This document shows, piece by piece, positions 59,980-64,000 of a DNA stretch of 64,000 nt. The stretch's first letter is position 1; each line of letters opens with the position of its first letter. The stretch covers positions 7,141,616 through 7,205,615 of the forward strand of contig NC_135015.1 in assembly GCF_051020955.1 (NCBI RefSeq). Direction: 5' to 3'. Below the pieces are notes generated by a model. It was not told the DNA's origin. It worked only from the letters and a program-made list of their open reading frames with translations, and did not search any database. The position numbers were made by a program, and so were the translations under genes. Source of the DNA: Megalopta genalis. Lineage: Eukaryota > Arthropoda > Insecta > Hymenoptera > Halictidae.

Positions 59980-60716
59980 AGTAAATTTGCGATTTACAAT
60001 ATTTATTCCCAGGTTTAGGGTTTTTTCGTATCGAAATGCGAGTATGTTTAAAGCTTTCGCGGTCTTGGGCAACTTTTACCGTTTTGTTGCAGCTGGTTCG
60101 CTCTGATTTGTCCATTTTTTAGCGGAATCGTACAGTGTCACTGTATCGGAATAATTCTTACATTAATGTACTAAAAAAATAAATCGCATTATTACATACG
60201 ATTCTGGAGATTTTGGTTCAATAGAATCATTCTATCGCAATTTTGATCTAATAATTTAAAAACTTACGTTTTAAGCACCTTAACATTCCTATCCATTCTT
60301 TGGGACAGTCTTCGTTTTACTTTTAGACGTCTCGCGTTACAAAATATGCATAGAGTATACGAAAAGAATCTGAATAAATTGCACACGAAAGACATTCAAC
60401 ATCTTCGAATTCTCAGCACGGATCGGAAATGAACAAAAATTGAATAAACAAGTTAAAATTTAACGTCGGTGTAACATAAGTAATTCCAAATGATGTTCAT
60501 GCTCTCAAGTTCCTTGATGATCAGTATCGTATAGCATTTTCATGATCTTTTATTAAGTTATAATTGAATCAAACTATAAAATTGGAAATTGAAGTTATTA
60601 AGGTCATTAGTTCGGGAAATATATACCAATTACGGTACTATATCGAACAGTAGTTCAGTCATAAAGGAAATTATATCCTGAAAGAAATTACCCAGCTGTT
60701 TTACTATTTCCTACTA
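59980..60716 (+). repeat. Dispersed repeat of about 730 bp, copy 2, abutting a MITE
   Basis: Co-linear with 21980-22714. Its left edge carries CAGTAAATTTG, resembling the end of the adjacent MITE family. It carries about 75 extra bases (60080-60150, including TGTACAGTGTCACTGTA-like sequence). Non-coding. Confidence 0.88.
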
Positions 60717-60919
60717 CAGTAAATTCTCTCCAATTATACCTCAGAGGGAAGAGGAGATACGATTATTCACGCCTCGTGGCTCGTTTTTAATGATTGTATG
60801 TGATAGTCGATTGTCAACGACTATAAAAACAAGCCGTAAGACTCGCATAATCGTACCTCCTCTTCCCAAATTGTTCACTTTTATTTCCACGCTAAGGGTC
60901 AATTAGGGAGAATTTACCG
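60717..60919. mobile_element. MITE, CAGTAAATT family, copy 5
   Basis: TA-flanked. CAGTAAATTCTCTCCAATTA on the left, GGGAGAATTTACCG on the right. GGGAAGAGGAGATACGATTA pairs with AATCGTACCTCCTCTTCCC. Much of the usual ACAAAAATGGACAA block of the left arm is deleted in this copy. 203 bp. Confidence 0.88.
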
Positions 60920-61990
60920 TAGTTATTCTTACGAAAAATACAAACTACAGAATTCTAGTGCTAAATAAATGCAAACAATTATATCAATTCATGATAGATA
61001 ACAATAACAAATTTCAGATGTTCTTGGAAATATCACCTGAGACAGTAAAATAATAAAAAAGGTAAAATATTAATTAAAGTAAAATATAAATAATAAAATA
61101 GTAAAATATTTAACAAAGTTCAATGATTTCGGAATACAATTTTAGCAGAATTTATTTTCTGAGATCTCCGGATAGTGATTGCGGATAGACTGTGCAGGCT
61201 GGTAACAATAAATCGTTAAACTCTTTTCATACTCGGCCTCGGAGAGACAGGATATGGTAAACGCAGACGGGTTGTCCGAATAGGGTTTTCAATGGGGAGT
61301 CACCTAGGGAACGCGTCCTGGCTCGCCCACGTTTCGTAAACGAAATTAAAGACCGCTGCGATTGAATATCTGTCAGGGATGAATAAACCTTTATGAGAAG
61401 CGGAATTTGATAGACTTCCTGTTGCCGAGTCGGAAATTTCGGGCCGATTGGTTTAAACATGGGGAAACTGGACGAGCCCCAGAATGGAAAAGTAAGGTGG
61501 AATCCTTTATCTAGAATAATCTATTTCGAAAGTTCACAGCCGTTGCGGTATGAATAACGAATCGAACGACGACGGTTCACGATCAAGCAAATATTAAAAA
61601 TATCGGATTTGACACGTATGAAATTCAGCAGGATTTCCTAGTCAAAGGAGATTCTACGTCTAGTTCCACTGGGATTTGGATGAAGGAAGTAGACTATTTG
61701 AGAATCGCTAAGCACCTCTCGACGAGGAAAAGATTTCACATTGAAGCTCGAAAAATGACTGACGTGTGTCGCTTTTTAAGAATGATAAGACTGAATTTAT
61801 TTAGACTTTTCGCCATTTTGATTACGCTGTGAGCTTGACCGAAGGAATTTATTCGAACGTTTCTTATCAGTCTTCGAAACATCAACAATTTGACGAAGAA
61901 ATGAGAGATCGGCCATTTTGACCGGCACATTTAGGTTTAGCGTTAAAGATACATTCGCCAGAAATATTGGGTTATTTCGTACACGTTATA
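60920..61990. other. Spacer downstream of the tetraspanin gene
   Basis: AT-rich unique sequence with frames under 80 codons. Nothing recognised. Confidence 0.4.
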
Positions 61991-61996
61991 TTTATT
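61991..61996 (-). terminator. Candidate poly(A) signal of the tetraspanin gene
   Basis: AATAAA on the minus strand, 354 bases downstream of the tetraspanin stop codon. It is a plausible 3' end for a UTR covering about 61970-62349. Other A/T-rich hexamers exist nearby, so the exact site is uncertain. Confidence 0.35.
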
Positions 61997-62349
61997 CCGC
62001 GCAGAAGGTACACAATGTATTAACGATAATAATTATATATAATACATCATACACTTAAACGAGAACGCTTATCTTATACCTCTATAAATTACAGAAAGAT
62101 AAAAAGACAGTAAATAAAGGTACATTGAGTAATGCTAAATGTAACAAAACGATGAGGACTGTACATTGAAAGAGTAGATGCGCGTGGAGATGCATTTTGA
62201 TTTTCATACTTCAGCTAGGTACACTCAATGACGATGATGACGTTGATTATGAATTCGTATGAGTCGCTCGAGGACGGTTGCCATCCACTTGGTCTTCATT
62301 AGCTTTGCCTCGACGTACTGAGGTGTCTTTAGACCACTTCACTCTCTCG

Positions 62350-62397
62350 TCATTCTATCATCTTGAAGAGCCCGCACGAGAATATCATTCCGAAGAA
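62350..62397 (-). CDS. Tetraspanin, last coding exon
   Basis: Sixteen codons preceded by an AG acceptor (TTGATTGCAG on the minus strand). They read FFGMIFSCGLFKMIE followed by TGA. This is the end of the fourth transmembrane helix and a very short cytoplasmic tail, typical of tetraspanins, where a Cys next to the helix (here FSCGLF) is often palmitoylated. Phase 0 matches the donor of the exon at 63181-63321, giving the continuous helix IAVACLM then FFGMIFS. The intron between them is 783 bp. Recognition rests on the joined pattern, since the exon alone would be too short to call. Confidence 0.82.
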   Translation of the reverse strand, partial: FFGMIFSCGLFKMIE

Positions 62398-63180
62398 CTG
62401 CAATCAAGTCGTTGCCAATTAAAATATATTTAACCCACCTCAGCAATCTGTACAAAATTCAACTATCAATTCACATTTTTGGATTAAAAAATATAGGTCT
62501 TCATAGATCGGCTGAAATAACGCAAGAAAGAGTGTTTTACCATTATACAATTCGATTAACACGTTCTTAATTTTCTAAAACTTGTATAATAGTAAAATAC
62601 ATTTTACTGGAACCAGCAAAGATGTATTTAGTTATATTTGTACAGCTACCGACACATGCTGACACGGTATAACGTTTCTAAAATTAGACCAAACGATGTA
62701 AATATTTTTGAGATGATAGACAACGGGCTAGTCTGCTAGACAATGCATAATTGTCCGATCTCGACGAAATTTCAGCTTGCGTATAAGTTTAAATTTATGT
62801 TTCACGCTCGGATAAAAAAATTGGAAAACGTAATTTTTGTATCTTTCTCGTCATTCCATTCAATTGTAATTTCTTTAAAAAAGATTTCTGTACATTATCC
62901 AGTAAACTATAGTCCTTCTAACATCTCAACAAAATTAAACTTGAATAAATTTGTCTTGTTTTATTCGATCTGAAAATTTAATAATAATAATTTCAGAATA
63001 ATTCCGTTTCAAACGATGTCCGCACGCATATGTCCATGGCTATAAATCTGAAATCTTGAAGAAACCTTTCAGTTTACTAATTAACGATGGTGTAAATGAT
63101 CTAACAGTAATTATATCGGTATGCGATAGTGAAAATGGAGTTATTATATCGAACCGCAAGCGGAGAAAGTTATTTCCTAC
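62398..63180 (-). other. Tetraspanin intron with an old MITE remnant
   Basis: GTAGGAAATA donor at the right end (63180-63171) and TTGATTGCAG acceptor at the left end. AT-rich. It contains a decayed palindromic MITE at 62640-62885. Confidence 0.75.
62640..62885 (+). mobile_element. Decayed palindromic TA MITE inside the intron
   Basis: TACAGCTACCGACACATGCT onward follows the order of 12454-13019: ATAACGTTTCTAAAATTAGA, GAGATGATAGACAAC, CTGCTAGACAATG, CGCTCGGATAAAAAAATTGG and CTTTCTCGTCATTCC. Identity is low and the copy is shortened. Confidence 0.55.
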
Positions 63181-63321
63181 CATCAGACACGCGACTGCAA
63201 TACCAGCGCCGCCCATGATCGTCGCGTGCTTCTGCATGTAAATCCGCGTGCTGTTCATGCAACCTTCGAGATAGGCATTCGAGGGATTCACCGTGTCTGG
63301 TCCAGCATTGCAGTTGAACCG
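63181..63321 (-). CDS. Tetraspanin, penultimate coding exon (partial gene)
   Basis: Tetraspanins are four-helix membrane proteins that organise partner receptors and adhesion molecules into plasma-membrane microdomains. This 141-base exon (47 codons, phase 0 at both ends) has an AG acceptor (GATCTGTTGCAG) and a GTAGGA donor on the minus strand. It encodes the end of the large extracellular loop with two Cys (RFNCNAG and YLEGC, the latter being the conserved last loop cysteine), an NST glycosylation sequon, and the first two-thirds of helix four (ATIMGGAGIAVACLM). The next exon completes the helix. Upstream exons, including the CCG motif and helices one to three, are not visible in 63322-64000 and must lie beyond the window. 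The subfamily cannot be assigned from this part. Confidence 0.85.
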
Positions 63322-64000
63322 CTGCAACAGATCGATGAGAAACCGCATGAGAAACGATTCGGCTTGGGAAAGTCGATCGAACCGGTGAAAGCGTGAGAGG
63401 CGAAACAGTGCCGAGGCTGACCGAGAGGTTGCGACGCGGCGGAGGCTTTTCTGAACGTAATCAATAGGTCGTCGATGTTTCGAAATTCTCTGGGATCGTT
63501 TAAGTTAAATTGCACCGGTGCAATCATCCTTGAAAGCAAATCCGAGCCAGGAATTCATTATCGTTCGTTGGTACAAATGCAGAGACCTGTTGAATCGACG
63601 GTAGGTAATCGAGCCAATAATGTTGCATAAAACCGCGATATCTAAATTGCTAAGTAATTCTTGCAAATCGGCGATTGCTACTTCACCGTCTACTTAATTC
63701 AACGAGCAAATTAAGTGCAATTTCAAAAAGATGTTACTTCATTGAAGACTGTGTAGCAACGAAGATCGTCTACACAGCTACTACGCAACATTCTAGCTTG
63801 CTATAATTAGAGAATTCTGATTAGCCACTGTTATTACTCAGGTCATTCTACCAGTGTGATGCACTTTCATACGTATAGTGCACCGATTTTAACAGATACA
63901 TCTGAACAAACAGCTGCACGCTGTGCATTGTAATTTCAAATCGCACGGTCTCGCACATTACAAACAATTTCTAACGTAGAAACTCGATGGCAATCATTTG
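63322..64000. other. Upstream intron of the tetraspanin gene, continuing past the window
   Basis: No further tetraspanin exon was found. I saw no CCG-coding segment and no hydrophobic frame. The minus-strand frame at 63288-63539 continues upstream of the acceptor but shows no loop motif, so it is read as intronic. Confidence 0.55.

Noticed and set aside
63288..63539. 83-codon minus-strand frame as a further tetraspanin exon
   Set aside because: It overlaps the acceptor of the real exon in another frame and lacks the CCG loop motif and hydrophobic segments.

Overview
The window is eukaryotic nuclear DNA, almost certainly insect and most likely a bee or another aculeate hymenopteran. It shows AT-rich unique sequence alternating with GC-rich blocks, no dense coding, an intron-containing gene with GT/AG junctions, and many mariner-type (TA target) and piggyBac-type (TTAA target) elements. 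The insect call is secure from the element types and gene structure. The hymenopteran call is inference.

Only one host gene can be recognised: the last two coding exons of a tetraspanin on the minus strand (63181-63321 and 62350-62397). They encode the end of the large extracellular loop, the fourth membrane helix and a short cytoplasmic tail. The rest of the gene lies beyond the right edge. Elsewhere the open frames are mostly stop-poor accidents in GC-rich blocks. The largest such block (38880-40910) has CpG-rich sequence, a His/Pro/Thr triplet-repeat tract and a 413-codon minus-strand frame, so it could be a promoter or first exon, but it is unproven.

The bulk of the interpretable content is mobile DNA and its wreckage. 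(1) Five copies of a TA-flanked MITE with CAGTAAATT ends lie at 1, 22715, 33279, 36667 and 60717. Two of them sit at the edge of a dispersed repeat of about 730 bp. (2) Many piggyBac-type MITEs have TTAA targets and CCCTTTG-like ends, in several subfamilies, often nested: 1634-2540, 2651, 8737-9298, 11398, 15656, 27791, 38101, 48459, 50601 and 52838. (3) Two copies of an internally deleted piggyBac element (31021-31702 and 58641-59306) keep an acidic N-terminal reading frame and the C-terminal cysteine-rich domain but lack the catalytic core. (4) Mariner elements share one internal deletion that leaves only the last two catalytic aspartates, at 13055, 17640, 44896, 51111 and 53712. Three of these belong to a double-ended composite. 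(5) A long palindromic TA-flanked MITE lies at 12454, with remnants at 17336, 50270 and 62640.

Layered on this are tandem arrays (44 bp x 9 at 1781; 175 bp x 4 at 5316; about 147 bp x 6 at 9229; 105 bp x 8 at 55788), microsatellites, and local segmental duplications (12752-14349 to 17336-17888; 44966-46289 to 50867-52188; a 164-bp tandem duplication at 30816). The nesting gives a relative order of events: the mariner next to the palindromic MITE was copied to 17.3 kb before a 1.05-kb piggyBac-like element entered the original. No previously undescribed host system is visible. The novelty is in the architecture of the non-autonomous elements.
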